Source of the DNA: Photobacterium indicum
GTDB taxonomy: Bacteria; Pseudomonadota; Gammaproteobacteria; Enterobacterales; Vibrionaceae
Length of the DNA stretch: 64,000 nucleotides
Direction: 5' to 3'
Assembly: GCF_003026215.1 (NCBI RefSeq)
Contig: NZ_PYOC01000005.1
Span: 62,001 to 126,000, forward strand
The notes beneath the pieces were generated by a model. That model ran no database searches, was not told where the DNA came from, and saw nothing but the letters and a program-made list of their open reading frames with translations. Position numbers and translations under genes: made by a program. Positions 37,107 to 45,961 of the stretch are shown here, piece after piece. The stretch's first letter is position 1. Each line of letters begins with the position of its first letter.

Positions 37107-38309
37107 ATGAGTGCTATTAGTATTAAAAATCTAGATGTTATCTTTGGTGATCAAACAGCCAAATCATTAACCATGCTAGATAATGGTAAAAGCCGTCAGG
37201 AAATCATTGATGCTACCGGCGATGTAGTGGGCGTGCATGATGTTAGCCTTAATATCGAAAAAGGGGAAATCTGCGTATTGATGGGCTTATCGGGCTCAGG
37301 AAAGTCGAGCTTACTGCGTGCTATTAATGGGTTGAATATTGTTAGTCGCGGCTCTCTTAATATTCAGGATGGCGACGAGCCAATTAACCTCGCTAATTGC
37401 GATAAAGCAGCGTTACGCCACTTACGTACAAATCGTATTTCGATGGTCTTTCAGAAATTTGCCTTAATGCCTTGGTTGTCAGTGCTAGACAATGCTGCTT
37501 TTGGCCTTGAGATGCAGGGTATAAGTAAAGTAGAGCGTCGCCGCCGCGCAGAAGAAATGTTGGAAATGGTAGGCTTGGCTGAATGGAAAAACAATTATCC
37601 TCATGAGCTATCGGGTGGTATGCAGCAACGAGTCGGCTTGGCGAGAGCATTTACCATGGATAGCGATATCTTGCTGATGGATGAGCCATTTTCTGCGCTT
37701 GATCCTCTAATTAGAAGTCAGCTTCAGGATGAACTGATTGAACTGCAGCGTACGCTGAATAAAACGATTGTATTCGTCAGCCATGATTTGGATGAAGCAC
37801 TGAAGTTGGGTAATAAAATTGCCATTATGGAGTCGGGACGTTTAATTCAGCATGGTAGGCCGGAAGAGATCGTACTTAACCCTAATTCAGCATACGTTGC
37901 GGAGTTTGTGGCTCACACCAATCCGCTGAATGTGTTATGTGGTCGTTCTTTGATGACAGAGGTAACAGCTCTGAAATTACAGGATAGTAAACTGGTGCTA
38001 AGCCAGCATGATGAAACTTATATAGGTACTGATCTTCAAGGACATGTTACTTCAGCAACTCGTCAGGGTAAGGCATTAGATCTACATTCATGGCAGGAAG
38101 GAGACTGCTTTGAGGGGTTAAAACAAGATAGCTTAGTGATAGCTAATCCGGATATATCTATGCGAGAAGGTTTGGAAATCCGTTATCGAACGGGACAACC
38201 TGTTCTGCTGGCCGAGGATGGCCCGCTAATTGGCGTATTGGCTGATAATGATTTCTATCACGCCTTGTTAGGTAAACATATTTCACTAGAAACCGAAACC
38301 AGCACATAA
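37107..38309 (+). CDS. choV: Choline ABC transporter ATP-binding protein
   Basis: A 400-residue ATPase powering choline import. Walker A GLSGSGKSS (about residues 56-64), Q-loop MVFQKFALMP, signature LSGGMQQRVGLARA (about 168-181), Walker B ILLMDEPFSALDP and switch histidine FVSHDLDEA are all canonical. The last 120 residues form a degenerate CBS-like region (VIANPDISMREGLEI, GPLIGVLADNDFYHALL), which in OpuA-type ATPases can sense ionic strength; whether it does so here is unknown. It is the last gene of the bet-cho cluster. Confidence 0.95.
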   Translation: MSAISIKNLDVIFGDQTAKSLTMLDNGKSRQEIIDATGDVVGVHDVSLNIEKGEICVLMGLSGSGKSSLLRAINGLNIVSRGSLNIQDGDEPINLANCDKAALRHLRTNRISMVFQKFALMPWLSVLDNAAFGLEMQGISKVERRRRAEEMLEMVGLAEWKNNYPHELSGGMQQRVGLARAFTMDSDILLMDEPFSALDPLIRSQLQDELIELQRTLNKTIVFVSHDLDEALKLGNKIAIMESGRLIQHGRPEEIVLNPNSAYVAEFVAHTNPLNVLCGRSLMTEVTALKLQDSKLVLSQHDETYIGTDLQGHVTSATRQGKALDLHSWQEGDCFEGLKQDSLVIANPDISMREGLEIRYRTGQPVLLAEDGPLIGVLADNDFYHALLGKHISLETETST

Positions 38310-38348
38310 CTATACCCATACCAGCCCTTAAAATTACAAAGCGCGGAG

Positions 38349-38374
38349 TAATACCATTAAATTAGGTGGTATAA
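38349..38374. repeat. Minimal copy of palindromic repeat family A
   Basis: TAATACCA (38349-38356) and TGGTATAA (38367-38374), the same ends as the copies at 5441-5492 and 60934-61099, enclosing only 10 bp. An outer imperfect inverted repeat (GCGCGGAGTAA and TTACTCTGCGTG, 38341-38420) surrounds it. It may also act as a weak terminator after choV. Confidence 0.4.
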
Positions 38375-38505
38375 GCCTTAAAAGCCGTTATTAGAGCTTA
38401 GGCTTACTCTGCGTGTCACTTTATTTTTACCGCCTAGCGATGGAAATAATCGCGCTCAACAAACCCATTTAAAAAATAGACAAACCCCCAAGGAGTTAAA
38501 AATTA

Positions 38506-40284
38506 ATGGGAAATACATTTAGTTGTCAAAAAGAGTTGCCGATAATGCCAGTGCCAAGCTTAAATGAAACTTGTCATAAGCTTATGGGATGGGCTGAGCC
38601 GTTATTAACACAAGAAGAACAAATCAGAACAAAAAAAGTGGTCGTTCAATTTCTTCAACCCGGTGGAGATGGCGAAAAACTACAAAATGAGTTGATTGAA
38701 TGGGGGAGTAAACATGCCCCTTCAAACTGGTCTGCTGCTGCTTGGCAAGATATTTACTTGGAATCACGTGGCCCCTTGGCGATTAACAGTAATGTTTTTT
38801 ATTACCTAAAAAGTAAGCTTGATGTAAAGACCAGCTCACAAGCGAATATTGCTGCCGCGCTTATTGCCAGCATTTATAATTTTATCTCTTTGATTGATAA
38901 AGAAGAGCTCACGGTTGACATGCAAAAAGATATGCCACTTTGTATGAACCAGTACAACAACCTTTTTTCCTCAACAAGAATAGCGCAACAGGGGATGGAT
39001 AAGCTTAAAGTCTCATCGTCTAGAAAGCACATTGTTGCCATGCATAATCAGCGTATATTTCAGGTTGATATTCTTGATGAAAAAGGAAATATCAGATCGC
39101 CATCAGCGATTGAATCCGATCTTGATTGCATTCTTTCTATTTCAGGGGAAGGGCAAAACGTAGGCGTGCTAACAACAATGTCGCGAGATGCTTGGGCAAA
39201 AAGCAGGGCAAATTTGCTTCAGATATCGGTTAATAACAGAGAATCGATGACAATCATTGAAGATGCTGCTTTTGCCTTATGTTTGGATGAAAATATCCCA
39301 GAAGAGATCACTGAGGTATCCAAGCAGTTATTGCATGGAGATGGAAAAGATCGTTTTTTCGATAAATCACTGCAATTTATCGTATTTAAAAATGGTAAAA
39401 CGGGGATCAATTTCGAGCATACAGGGGTTGATGGTTCCGTTATGCTTCGTTTGGTTGCACATATCTATGACACGATTGATCAGATTTCTTTTGATGATCG
39501 GAACGCTCCTGTTGAGAGAACGAGATCACAGATCTCTACAGCTGAAGAACTTAAGTTTGATTTAGATAGTGCACTAACACAGACAGTTCGTGCAGCCGTT
39601 GATTTGTTTGCTCAACACTCGGCCAATAACCAAATTAGGGTGTTGAATTTCACTCAGTTTGGCAAAAATCAGATCAAGCAATTTGGCGTGAGCCCCGATG
39701 CATTCGTTCAGTTGGCGTTACAATTAGCGGAACATAAGCTTTATGGAAAGTGTTACAGCGCTTATGAAGCCGTAATGACCAGAACGTTTCTTGATGGGCG
39801 TCTTGATGTTTTGTATACCGTTACGCCTGAGTCGATGGCGTTTATTCACAATATGCGTGCCCCTGATTGTAGCGCTCAGGCTAAGAGAGATTCACTCATT
39901 CAGGCGACACGAATACATGTTGAAAGGGCAAATGAGTGTAGGTTTGGCCATGGGATTTACACCCATTTACTCGCGCTTAAATACCGCTATAAAGTTGCTG
40001 GTCGTGACATCGGAATTGATACGCTTCCAGAAATATTTACCCAAGGAGGATATCAGGCTCTGACTCACAGCGTCGTTTGTACTAGCACTACCTCAGAATA
40101 TGGTGTTGAATTAGCTGGTTATGGTCCGCTTGTCGATGATGGCTACGGAATTAGATACTTTAAGCGAAATGATTCCATCTGCTTCAATATAACAAGTCGA
40201 ACAGATATGCAGGACAAACTCGATTTGATGCGAGTTTATATTGAGCAATCGCTGCTTGATATGGCAGATTTGATGCGAAGCTGA
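38506..40284 (+). CDS. Choline/carnitine O-acyltransferase family enzyme
   Basis: A 592-residue protein of the carnitine acyltransferase family, which transfers acyl groups between CoA and carnitine or choline. The catalytic histidine lies in GINFEHTGVDGSVML (about residues 304-318; His at about 308). The C-terminal substrate region CTSTTSEYGVELAGYGPLVDDGYGIRY corresponds to the STS and GPxVxDGYG motifs of carnitine acetyltransferase. PVPSLNETCHKLMGW near the start is also typical (P-x-P-x-L-x-x-T). Length fits the family. AAGGAG lies 10 bases before the ATG. It follows choV by 196 bp, so a choline-linked role is plausible; carnitine or another alcohol could equally be the acceptor. Confidence 0.85.
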   Translation: MGNTFSCQKELPIMPVPSLNETCHKLMGWAEPLLTQEEQIRTKKVVVQFLQPGGDGEKLQNELIEWGSKHAPSNWSAAAWQDIYLESRGPLAINSNVFYYLKSKLDVKTSSQANIAAALIASIYNFISLIDKEELTVDMQKDMPLCMNQYNNLFSSTRIAQQGMDKLKVSSSRKHIVAMHNQRIFQVDILDEKGNIRSPSAIESDLDCILSISGEGQNVGVLTTMSRDAWAKSRANLLQISVNNRESMTIIEDAAFALCLDENIPEEITEVSKQLLHGDGKDRFFDKSLQFIVFKNGKTGINFEHTGVDGSVMLRLVAHIYDTIDQISFDDRNAPVERTRSQISTAEELKFDLDSALTQTVRAAVDLFAQHSANNQIRVLNFTQFGKNQIKQFGVSPDAFVQLALQLAEHKLYGKCYSAYEAVMTRTFLDGRLDVLYTVTPESMAFIHNMRAPDCSAQAKRDSLIQATRIHVERANECRFGHGIYTHLLALKYRYKVAGRDIGIDTLPEIFTQGGYQALTHSVVCTSTTSEYGVELAGYGPLVDDGYGIRYFKRNDSICFNITSRTDMQDKLDLMRVYIEQSLLDMADLMRS

Positions 40285-41020
40285 TAAAACCGTACCCCAA
40301 AGACTATTTTTACAAATAGCATGGCGTTGTACTTAATGGGGAACCATTTTTATGTATAAATAAGCTGTTGTGGTATTCATCCAACAGCTTTTATCTGTAT
40401 TGTCTTTACAGAGAGCAGCAAGAAACGATTCCAGTAACGATCAATTATAGTTTAACCTCGAAAGGAAAAGAGTTAGCGGTAATCATTAATCAGATAATTG
40501 CTAAGTCTGATTCTTGGAATAAAAGTACTAATAATGATAACAGTATGTAATCAATGATCTCTGTAATAGTATTTTTTCTGTGGTTCTATGATTACCTGAA
40601 TTAATAAAAATATAGTTATATGATTGTTAAATAAAAGATAGCAATGCGGAAGGTTAAATTTTCAATAGATGCAGTTTTATTTTAAAATTAAATGCGAGTG
40701 TTAAATTGTCAATATTATATTGAGAAATTGAGTTGCACTCTACCTTTTGGGTATCCATTGTTTTTCAATGACTTATGTGTTTTATTTCATTTTTTATGTG
40801 TGTTTATTCTACCTTACGTTCGTTAGTGTAATCACACTATTTATTTAATTCCCGCTGTAGACTACGCCCGTATTAAATTGATTTAATTTCCTCTCCATGA
40901 ATAACCATAAATGATGGTGCTTGTTGGTAAGTTCTTTATCGTTAATAGCCTGAGCGCTATTAATTGTATTCGACTTTATTCATGGCGAAATTCTGCGCAG
41001 GACTGTATTTAAGGGATTGT
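40285..41020. other. Long AT-rich spacer with an HxlR relic
   Basis: About 735 bases between the acyltransferase and DcuC genes. Apart from the HxlR-like fragment at 40392-40550 I see no gene. The right half should contain the DcuC promoter. Confidence 0.4.
40392..40550 (+). pseudogene. Relic of an HxlR-family regulator (C-terminal fragment)
   Basis: The frame reads LYREQQETIPVTINYSLTSK and continues GKELAVIINQIIAK. This matches the wing and last helix of HxlR-type winged-helix regulators (PxxVEYSLTxKGKxL). The N-terminal recognition helices are absent upstream, so only the last third of the gene remains. Confidence 0.6.
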
Positions 41021-42409
41021 ATGTTATCTATTATTATCGCGTTGATCGTGACGGCTTTTGTCGCGACATTTGTTTTAAAAGGGTATAAAGCTCAAGCCAT
41101 TTTGATGGCTGGTGGTATTGTGTTAATGGTCGCAGCCATGTTGATAGGGCAGGACTTACCTTTGCCTGAAAGTGCTTCGACAGGATCGCAATGGCTTGAT
41201 GTTTTCCAGTTTATTAAAAATACCTTTTCGAGCCAAAGTGCAGGCTTAGGTTTAAAGATTATGGCTATCGCTGGTTTCGCATTCTATATGCATGAAATCG
41301 GGGCATCAGAAGCATTGGTTCGCGTGTTAACCCGCCCGTTGGCAAGTATCAAACACATGCCGTATTTATTCATGGCCATGTGTTTCGTGATTGGTGAATT
41401 TTTGTCGATTTTTATTACCAGTGCTTCTGGTTTGGGTGTGCTGCTAATGGTGACGTTATACCCGTTAATGCGTAGCGTGGGTTTAAGTCGTTTATCGGCA
41501 TGTGCGCCGATTGCAACGGCAGTGGCGGTAGAAATGGGCCCTGGGCAAGGTAATGTAAATTTTGCTGCTGAAATTATTGGCATCGATGTTGTTGATTACG
41601 TCGTGCAATACCAAATGGTGGTAGCGACTGCGGCGTTACTTGTGATTGCTGTGCTGCATATTGTGGTGCAGAAGTATTTCGATGTACAAAGTGGCCATAT
41701 TGCCAGCGAGCATCGTCACTTGAATGAGAAATTAGAAACGCACGAGAAGCAATATGAGGGAAATGCACCAGCACCAACGATTTATGCCATTTTACCCGTT
41801 ATACCTTTGGTATTAATTTTTACGTTCAGCAAGTTGATGATCAGTAGCATTAAAATGGACGTGACCACTGCAATGCTGGTATCGATTGTACTGACACTTG
41901 GTTTTGAGTTTGTTCGTCGTGATAATGCTAAAGCGGTTGTCGATTCTATCCAAATATTCTTTGATGGTATGGGACGTCAGTTTGCTAATGTCGTGACATT
42001 TATCGTCGCAGGTCAAACCTTTGCACAAGGTTTGAAAACCATCGGTGCGATTGACGTGATCGTGAATGCGGCTGAATCAGCAGGTTTTGGTCCGATACTG
42101 ATGACTATCGTGATGGTGGTAATCATCATGGTATCTGCAATTTTAATGGGGTCGGGTAACGCTGCATTCTTCTCGTTTGCCAATTTAGTGCCAGAAATTG
42201 CAGGAAAGATGGGTATAGCCCCTGTAATGATGTTACTACCAATGCAGTTTGTTGCAGGTATGAGTCGTAATATTTCACCGATTGCCCCTAACATGGTGGC
42301 GATTGCTGGGGTGGCAGATGTGTCACCGTTTGAATTGGCGAAGCGGACAACTGTTCCTATGCTTGGTGGTATTTTGATTTCGGTGTTTGTGAGCATAACC
42401 AGCTTCTAA
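41021..42409 (+). CDS. dcuC: DcuC-family C4-dicarboxylate transporter
   Basis: A 462-residue inner-membrane carrier with about twelve helices, matching the length of E. coli DcuC (461). DcuC exports succinate or exchanges C4-dicarboxylates, mainly during anaerobic growth. Recognisable parts include FAFYMHEIGASEALVRVLT, the conserved loop MGPGQGNVNFAAEI (about residues 172-185), FVRRDNAKAVVDSIQIFFDG and the C-terminal VAGMSRNISPIAPNMVAIAG. ATG 41021 is used, with AAGGGATTG upstream; the frame is open to 40964. It is a single gene with its own terminator. Confidence 0.88.
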   Translation: MLSIIIALIVTAFVATFVLKGYKAQAILMAGGIVLMVAAMLIGQDLPLPESASTGSQWLDVFQFIKNTFSSQSAGLGLKIMAIAGFAFYMHEIGASEALVRVLTRPLASIKHMPYLFMAMCFVIGEFLSIFITSASGLGVLLMVTLYPLMRSVGLSRLSACAPIATAVAVEMGPGQGNVNFAAEIIGIDVVDYVVQYQMVVATAALLVIAVLHIVVQKYFDVQSGHIASEHRHLNEKLETHEKQYEGNAPAPTIYAILPVIPLVLIFTFSKLMISSIKMDVTTAMLVSIVLTLGFEFVRRDNAKAVVDSIQIFFDGMGRQFANVVTFIVAGQTFAQGLKTIGAIDVIVNAAESAGFGPILMTIVMVVIIMVSAILMGSGNAAFFSFANLVPEIAGKMGIAPVMMLLPMQFVAGMSRNISPIAPNMVAIAGVADVSPFELAKRTTVPMLGGILISVFVSITSF

Positions 42410-42471
42410 TGCCCTCGAATCACAAGTAGATGATTTTATTGTAGGTAAGTACAACGCTAATTTTTAGATAC

Positions 42472-42501
42472 AAAAAAGGCCACTGAAAAGAGGCCTTTTT
42501 T
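42472..42501. terminator. Bidirectional terminator after the DcuC gene
   Basis: AAAAAAGGCC (42472-42481) pairs with GGCCTTTTTT (42492-42501). It lies between two convergent genes and can serve both. Confidence 0.92.
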
Positions 42502-42539
42502 GTTAATACTCAGTAGAGGTGATTAATCAGATTAATACA

Positions 42540-42887
42540 TTAAGCAACAACACTTACATCATTGCCCCATTTCTTAAGAATTACAGAAATTGGGACGATA
42601 GGGCCCATCATATTCACCCGCATTGGTTCACCACCTAAACCATAATGCAGCTCTGAAGAATCAGATGATGAGTAATGGTACTTATAATTAAACTTATCTG
42701 TTGCTAAATGCAGTAAATCAAAATCTTTACGATGACACGAAATATATGCACGCCAATACATAGCATCAATAATTTCATCAGGGCTTTCTGCCCGTATAAT
42801 AAAACGCCAACTGCCATCTTCCCCAAAAAAATCGAGTGGGAATATTTTTCTTATTTTTCTTTTGTTCAAAACAACTAACCCATCCAT
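42540..42887 (-). CDS. Hypothetical protein, 115 residues
   Basis: A soluble, somewhat basic protein with no signal peptide and no membrane helix. Visible parts are KIFPLDFFGEDGSWRFIIRA, SPDEIIDAMYWRAYISCHRK and GEPMRVNMMGPIVPISVILK. I do not recognise a family. It shares a bidirectional terminator with the DcuC gene. The ribosome-binding site is weak, but the composition and uninterrupted length suggest a real gene. Divergent from guaC, about 350 bp away. Confidence 0.5.
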   Translation of the reverse strand: MDGLVVLNKRKIRKIFPLDFFGEDGSWRFIIRAESPDEIIDAMYWRAYISCHRKDFDLLHLATDKFNYKYHYSSSDSSELHYGLGGEPMRVNMMGPIVPISVILKKWGNDVSVVA

Positions 42888-43088
42888 TGTGCAATGCTTA
42901 CAACCAACGTCCTTCTGTATGAAATATAGACGGTAAAAACGAAGGAATTAAGAATTATGCAAGGATTTGAGGAAAATGAAAGAGATTGATTAAAAAAGAG
43001 GGAAATCAGATAACAATAGAAGGGGAATCGCATTTTCTGTAGATGTAATCTAATGGATGGTATCACAAAAAAAAACGTATTATTAGAC

Positions 43089-43116
43089 TTGTTAAAAAAG
43101 TTTCTGGCTCTATAAT
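43089..43116 (+). promoter_or_regulatory. Promoter directly before the guaC leader hairpin
   Basis: A -35 box TTGTTA (43089-43094), a 16-base spacer and a consensus -10 box TATAAT (43111-43116). The expected start, around 43123, falls at the foot of a terminator hairpin that lies between this promoter and guaC. Confidence 0.65.
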
Positions 43117-43120
43117 ACTG

Positions 43121-43155
43121 AAAACCGGAGCGTCTGCCAACGCTCCGGTTTTTTT
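43121..43155 (+). terminator. Leader terminator upstream of guaC
   Basis: AAAACCGGAGCGT (43121-43133) and ACGCTCCGGTTTT (43140-43152) form a 13-bp stem with a CTGCCA loop and a T-run. It sits 80 bp before the guaC start and after a promoter, so it could attenuate guaC or end a very short RNA. Confidence 0.88.
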
Positions 43156-43235
43156 GTGCCTGCTCATAAGACGAAAACGATTACCTGCCAGTAAACGCTT
43201 CGCTGAGCAATATTCGATAAGATTAAGGAATTACC

Positions 43236-44279
43236 ATGCGTATCGAACAAGACTTGAAGTTAGGTTTTAAAGATGTACTGTTTCGTCCAAAACGTTCAAC
43301 GTTAAAAAGCCGTTCTCAAGTTGAATTAACCCGCGATTTTACATTCAAACATAGTGGTCGTCAATGGTCTGGTGTACCAATCATTGCAGCTAATATGGAT
43401 TCAGTGGGTAGTTTTGAAATGGCAGCATCACTTTCTAAGCATAATGTGATGACTGCAATCCACAAACACTACACAGTAGAAGACTGGGCTGGTTTCGTTA
43501 AAAATAATGATGCTTCCGTTCTTAATAACGCAATGGTTTCAACCGGTACTTCTGAAGCCGACTTTCAAAAAACGAAAGACATTATGGCGTTAACTGATGA
43601 TCTAATCTTTATCTGTATTGATATTGCTAACGGTTACTCAGAACATCTAGTTGAGTATGTACAAAAAGTACGTGCTGAATTCCCAACCAAGGTAATCAGT
43701 GCTGGTAATGTTGTAACTGGCGATATGGTTGAAGAACTCATCCTTGCTGGTGCAGATATTGTTAAAGTGGGTATTGGCCCTGGCTCTGTTTGTACTACAC
43801 GAGTTAAAACAGGTGTAGGTTACCCTCAGCTTTCTGCAATCATCGAATGTGCTGATGCAGCACACGGCCTAGGCGGTCGTATCATTGGTGATGGTGGTTG
43901 TTCTTGCGCAGGTGACGTATCTAAAGCATTCGGTGGCGGTGCTGATTTCGTAATGCTCGGCGGTATGCTTGCGGGTCACGAAGAAAGCAACGGTGAAGTT
44001 ATAGAAAAAGATGGCGAAATGTTCATGAAATTCTACGGAATGTCTTCTGAGTCAGCTATGGCTAAGCATTCAGGCGGCGTGGCTAAGTACCGTGCAGCTG
44101 AAGGTAAAACCGTGCTATTGCCTTTCCGTGGTCCTGTTGAGAATACTATCCAAGATATCATGGGTGGCATCCGCTCAACTTGTACATACGTTGGTGCAGC
44201 GCAACTTAAAGAGCTAACAAAACGCGCGACATTCATCCGTGTACAAGAGCAAGAAAACAACGTTTACGGTAAAGAATAA
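43236..44279 (+). CDS. guaC: GMP reductase
   Basis: A 347-residue cytoplasmic enzyme converting GMP to IMP with NADPH (purine salvage). Clear features are [20 protein letters not shown] at the N-terminus, the phosphate- and catalytic-loop segment [19 protein letters not shown] with the active-site cysteine (about residue 186), [20 protein letters not shown], and [16 protein letters not shown]. It lacks the CBS domains of IMP dehydrogenase, and its length equals that of E. coli GuaC. AAGGAATTACC precedes the ATG. It carries a transposon-end-like sequence 20 bp after its stop codon. Confidence 0.97.
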   Translation: MRIEQDLKLGFKDVLFRPKRSTLKSRSQVELTRDFTFKHSGRQWSGVPIIAANMDSVGSFEMAASLSKHNVMTAIHKHYTVEDWAGFVKNNDASVLNNAMVSTGTSEADFQKTKDIMALTDDLIFICIDIANGYSEHLVEYVQKVRAEFPTKVISAGNVVTGDMVEELILAGADIVKVGIGPGSVCTTRVKTGVGYPQLSAIIECADAAHGLGGRIIGDGGCSCAGDVSKAFGGGADFVMLGGMLAGHEESNGEVIEKDGEMFMKFYGMSSESAMAKHSGGVAKYRAAEGKTVLLPFRGPVENTIQDIMGGIRSTCTYVGAAQLKELTKRATFIRVQEQENNVYGKE

Positions 44280-44298
44280 ACCCGATATTGCCTCTTTT

Positions 44299-44368
44299 TG
44301 TTGAAACAACCATAAAGTGATATTTACCACCATAAGTTGATATTTATCACAACCATAACTTGATATTG
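44299..44368 (+). mobile_element. Tn7-like (type I-F3 CAST) transposon right end
   Basis: Begins TGTTGAAACAACC at 44299, 20 bp after the guaC stop. Three closely spaced repeats follow: ACCATAAAGTGATATTT (44309), ACCATAAGTTGATATTT (44329) and ACCATAACTTGATATTG (44352). From memory, this matches the TGTTGAT start and the CCATAAnnTGATA TnsB-binding sites of I-F3 CRISPR-associated transposons such as Tn6677, and guaC is a recognised attachment gene for that group. No tns, tniQ or cas gene is present, so this looks like a solo or decayed end. Confidence 0.65.
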
Positions 44369-44405
44369 CTTCTTTCTGTACCATACTTTTGTAAGTTTAC
44401 GACAT

Positions 44406-44468
44406 ATGGTGAAAGAGGCAATATTTATGGCTATTATTCCTCTCCCCAATGGTTCTAGATGCACTTGA
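44406..44468 (+). pseudogene. Truncated 20-codon frame inside the transposon end
   Basis: ATG 44406 starts MVKEAIFMAIIPLPNGSRCT and then stops. It lies about 40 bp inside the last TnsB-like box, where the first transposition gene would be expected in a Tn7-like element. It could be the beginning of a broken tnsA, but the peptide is too short to prove it. Confidence 0.3.
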
Positions 44469-44548
44469 AAGTGCCTTCACCAGCCTTTTTCTAACGCGTT
44501 TATGCCCCATAACAAGCTAGAGTGACGACTCCGTTTTCCTTCGCCCAA

Positions 44549-44575
44549 TAAAAAAGACCTCGCAATTGCGAGACC
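44549..44575 (-). terminator. Terminator of the alpha/beta hydrolase gene
   Basis: The perfect palindrome CTCGCAATTGCGAG (44559-44572) is followed on the minus strand by a T-run (44549-44555), 43 bp after the hydrolase stop codon. Confidence 0.75.
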
Positions 44576-44617
44576 TTGTTCTTAATTATTAGTTGTTAGT
44601 GAACGGCTAGAACAAAA

Positions 44618-45490
44618 CTATTTAACTGACTTAACCGCTTCCATCAGGATTGTATTGAACTCATTCGGCTTCTCTAGCATCGGGAAGTGTCCAGAGTCTT
44701 CAATGTAGTAGATGCTGTAGTCTTTGATGTGTTTCTTATTTTCTTCCGAGTTGGTTGGCCATAATCGAGCATTCACTAGTACCACTGGCACATTAACGCT
44801 CTCATACACACGGCTCGCTTTACCACTCACATATTGGCCTAGATAATGGCGGAACTGGTTGATCGCGATAGCTGGAGGAGCAGACGCCATGTCTTGCGTT
44901 ATCCAGTGGAGCAATTCTGCATCTACCTCTTTTGGCAGTGAGTCTTTAACGAATACCGAAATGCCACCTTGAAAGTCTTCTTCAAATGGCTTGGTCATTA
45001 AATCAAGGTCACTTTGTGGAAACTCTAATGCCACGTTTTGCGATGTATCAACGCCAATAATACCCTTCACTTTCTTCGGCATGAGTTTCGCTGCTTCTGC
45101 TATAATGCCACCAGCCATCGAATGTCCAACCAAGATGACAGAGTCAAGTTGTTCTTTCTCGATTACCGCTTTAATGTCATTAGCGAAAGCGACCATGGTG
45201 TATTCTTTTCGGGTGAAGGACGAGTTCCCATGTCCTGCTAAGTCCATGGTGATCACTTGGTACTGCTGTGAAAAGTAACCAAGCTGGTTCTGCCAAAGCC
45301 TACTGTCTAAGCTCCAGCCGTGAATGAAGATAAGCGCAGTTTCTCCGCCCCCACTGATACCATAAGCGATTCGTTCACCATCGCTGGATATCGCAACACC
45401 GTATTTAGAATATGTGTTACTCGCCAAAGCACCCACGCTATTTAATGACATGAATACTAAGAATGTCATCGTCAAAATTAAACGTTTCAT
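44618..45490 (-). CDS. Secreted alpha/beta-hydrolase
   Basis: A 290-residue hydrolase with a signal peptide (MKRLILTMTFLVFMSLNS, ending ALAS). The fold is shown by ALIFIHGWSLDSRLW (oxyanion strand-loop), DLAGHGNSS, the nucleophile elbow VGHSMAGG (Ser at about residue 125), and the catalytic histidine in DSGHFPMLEKP (about 267). It should act in the periplasm or outside the cell on an ester or related substrate that cannot be named from sequence. It lies within the accessory patch after guaC as a single gene with its own terminator. Confidence 0.85.
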   Translation of the reverse strand: MKRLILTMTFLVFMSLNSVGALASNTYSKYGVAISSDGERIAYGISGGGETALIFIHGWSLDSRLWQNQLGYFSQQYQVITMDLAGHGNSSFTRKEYTMVAFANDIKAVIEKEQLDSVILVGHSMAGGIIAEAAKLMPKKVKGIIGVDTSQNVALEFPQSDLDLMTKPFEEDFQGGISVFVKDSLPKEVDAELLHWITQDMASAPPAIAINQFRHYLGQYVSGKASRVYESVNVPVVLVNARLWPTNSEENKKHIKDYSIYYIEDSGHFPMLEKPNEFNTILMEAVKSVK

Positions 45491-45961
45491 AGTTTCTCTC
45501 TATTTACTTTTGAGGGAGCACAGGAAATACCCCTCTCAATCAATATAGGTACTATAAACTATGAAGCTTTAGACAGGTCAAGGTTAGCTTTGATAAAAAT
45601 AGGATAAAGGTAGAAGCTCAAATGAAGTGGCATTTTTGGTTTTGCTAAATTGTTTCTGTCCCAAAGTTAGTTAGCAAACAAACTGAGGAAGTAATTCCTC
45701 ATAGTGCTTTGCTATATGTAACCAGTTTAGGCAATGGAGTGCAAAATCCGCGTCCAATGCTACAGTCATTATGAGTTCATGTTAAGCGAGTACCGGCGTG
45801 ATTAAGAACAAAAGTAAGGGGGCAACTCTCGCTTTTTTCATATAGTAATTGGTAGAGCATGGGTTATAGAAAGCCTGATATTAGCCTGATGCAAAAGGCA
45901 AGACTTGACCCTGTGAAGCTCTGGTAACTTTTTTAATTGGTCAGCACCGAAAGGAATGCTC
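45491..45961. other. Spacer between hydrolase and BCCT genes
   Basis: About 470 bases, the divergent promoter region of the two genes. No gene or named element is seen. Confidence 0.4.

Noticed and set aside
44299..44368. CRISPR array
   Set aside because: The three units are 17-bp boxes spaced 20-23 bp apart with no spacer-length gaps; they fit transposase-binding sites, and no cas gene is present.
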